From positions 74,048 through 138,047 of the forward strand of contig DAOMQA010000005.1 in the NCBI GenBank assembly GCA_035445085.1: 64,000 nt of DNA, read 5' to 3'. The notes below the pieces were generated by a model, which ran no database searches, had not been told where the DNA came from, and worked only from the letters and a program-made list of their open reading frames with translations. Position numbers and translations under genes: made by a program. Shown here one piece after another: positions 62,804 through 64,000 of this stretch (within the stretch, counting starts at the first letter, position 1; every line of letters begins with the position of its first letter). Origin of the DNA: JBDHXE01 sp035445085. GTDB lineage: Bacteria; Bacteroidota; Ignavibacteria; Kapaibacteriales; UBA2268.

Positions 62804-63790
62804 TTATTTTAAATTAACTAAAATTCTACCAAATTGCTGACCTTTTAAGATTCGGTCAATTTCTTCACTTAATCCGTCTAGCTTCACTTCTTTTATTAAA
62901 TTCTTTAAATTATCAATTTTCCAATCATTTGCTAAATTATTCCAAAGATATTGCCGTAAATCGCTACTTTTTGAAGCTGAATCAATTCCTATCATGCTCA
63001 CTCCACGTAATAAAAAGGGGTATACATTTGTTTCGAAAGTATCGCCAGAAACATTGCCTAATACACAAACGATACCATGCATCTTTATTGCTCTAAAAAC
63101 AGAAGATAAGGTAGCACCCCCTACATTATCTATGGCAGCAATGTATTTAGATGCAAGCAATGGACGTCCTGAATTGTCAATAAGGTCATTCCTATCTATA
63201 ACATTATATGCACCAACTTGCATTAGTTTTTCACTCATATTCATTTTACCCGTAGATGCAACTACCTTGTAGCCTAACTTAGCAAGTATACCTACTGCCA
63301 TTATCCCGACGCCCCCTGTTGCACCAGTTACGAGAACATCTCCATCTTGAGGTAAAATACCCTTTTTTATAATTTCATCGACACAAATTGCTGCCGTAAA
63401 GCCAGCAGTCCCATACATCATACTTTCTTCGAGTGTTAAGTTATCTGGTAACTTTATTAGCCATTCTGCTGGAACAGATATATATTCGGCAAATCCACCT
63501 TTAGTGTTCATCCCCAAGTCGTATCCAGTAACTATTACTTTATCGCCAACCTTATAATCTTGGCTATTACTTTGCTCAATAATTCCAGAGGCATCAACTC
63601 CAGGTATATGAGGATAATATTTAGAAATACCCTTATGCCCACGTGCCGAAAGTGCATCCTTGTAATTTAAAGATGAATAATGAACTTTAACTAAAATTTC
63701 ATTATTATTTAAAAAATCAAAATTTACATTTTCAACCTTTCTTGTAAACTTATTAGGCTCAATTTCACGAACTACTAACGCTTTAAACAT
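62804..63790 (-). CDS. Acryloyl-CoA reductase-like alcohol dehydrogenase (YhdH/AcuI family)
   Basis: A 328-residue zinc-independent medium-chain dehydrogenase. The N-terminus reads FLNNNEILVKVHYSSLNYKDAL, the HIPGVDASGI block follows, and the cofactor motif is VTGATGGVGIMAVGILAKLGY near 155-175. The Zn-binding cysteine and histidine of classical alcohol dehydrogenases are absent. The family includes AcuI/YhdH acryloyl-CoA reductase. It starts 24 bases upstream of the yqeY gene, in the same direction. Confidence 0.9.
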   Translation of the reverse strand: MFKALVVREIEPNKFTRKVENVNFDFLNNNEILVKVHYSSLNYKDALSARGHKGISKYYPHIPGVDASGIIEQSNSQDYKVGDKVIVTGYDLGMNTKGGFAEYISVPAEWLIKLPDNLTLEESMMYGTAGFTAAICVDEIIKKGILPQDGDVLVTGATGGVGIMAVGILAKLGYKVVASTGKMNMSEKLMQVGAYNVIDRNDLIDNSGRPLLASKYIAAIDNVGGATLSSVFRAIKMHGIVCVLGNVSGDTFETNVYPFLLRGVSMIGIDSASKSSDLRQYLWNNLANDWKIDNLKNLIKEVKLDGLSEEIDRILKGQQFGRILVNLK

Positions 63791-63845
63791 ACTAATTACG
63801 GTTTTTTAGGTAAAAGTGTATAAACGAAATAATAAAGAAAAGATG

Positions 63846-64000
63846 TTATTTTTTATTTATAAGATAAAAGGATACTATAGCTAATAACCAGATTATAACA
63901 TCAACTATTGGATAATATTGAAACGACTTAAATAGATATGGGTAGTAATACCAAGTTGCGTTCTATAATGCAATATTAAGATGTGGAAAAAAAGTCATAG
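63846..64000 (-). other. Possible 3' end of a broken membrane-protein frame
   Basis: Read leftwards from the window edge, one frame gives a short stretch, a stop at 63963-63965, and then 38 codons that look coding and end in a hydrophobic helix (VDVIIWLLAIVSFYLINKK) before a stop at 63846. There is no start codon inside the 38 codons. It could be the interrupted end of a gene lying beyond the window, or chance. Confidence 0.25.

Overview
The window is 64 kb of an AT-rich (roughly 30% G+C by eye), gene-dense bacterial chromosome using the standard bacterial code. A type IX secretion sorting domain, several lipoproteins, outer-membrane barrel-like proteins, rhomboid-DUF6576 and PqqD-like proteins, and the generally weak Shine-Dalgarno signals point to the Bacteroidota/Chlorobiota (FCB) group. 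An Ignavibacteria- or Kapabacteria-like lineage is my best guess, but genus-level placement is not possible from sequence reading alone.

Layout. 0-12 kb: the 3' end of fabA, then argS, rsfS, a secreted von Willebrand A protein, a lipoprotein-ribD pair, a barrel protein, an aldehyde dehydrogenase, an unknown helical protein and hpnE (squalene synthesis), two more lipoproteins and a short-chain dehydrogenase. 12-19 kb: a bifunctional-nuclease-like gene, then a six-gene overlapping operon for the whole shikimate pathway. The operon runs in biochemical order: chorismate mutase-DAHP synthase, aroB, aroD, an aroE-aroK fusion, aroA, aroC. 19-33 kb: a PHA-granule-like protein, an EamA transporter, xseA-xseB-prfA, the DUF444-SpoVR-PrkA stress operon, hslO, idi, an ABC exporter, a MtnX-like phosphatase and cdsA. 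33-40 kb: hinT-kdsD, a TPR/DUF2142 membrane pair, an acyl-CoA dehydrogenase and paaABC without paaD or paaE.

40.3-43.3 kb is the clearest accessory segment. It holds a HincII-type restriction-modification pair, whose methyltransferase carries an in-frame dispersed repeat, next to a truncated type I restriction gene. The intergenic DNA on the right is structured and richer in G+C. 43-52 kb: an M29-like protein lacking expected metal ligands, pepD, a PqqD-like protein, a TMTC-like TPR membrane protein, a two-lipoyl-domain E2 acyltransferase, a LolA-like protein and a dus gene. 52.3-53.1 kb is a HEPN-MNT toxin-antitoxin pair. 53-64 kb: a DUF481-like barrel, a response regulator, nrnA, a deoxyhypusine-synthase-like gene, a rhomboid-like protein, an isolated nuoE, hpnD-hpnC, mutS2, a yqeY gene and an acuI-like reductase.

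Links between regions: hpnC and hpnD near 59 kb and hpnE near 9 kb together complete presqualene-to-squalene synthesis, and idi near 29 kb supplies their precursors. I found no CRISPR array, tRNA, rRNA or transposase gene. I see no clear new multigene system. The strongest unusual points are the pathway-ordered shikimate operon with its fusion, the HincII cassette beside a broken type I gene, and the degenerate members of enzyme families.
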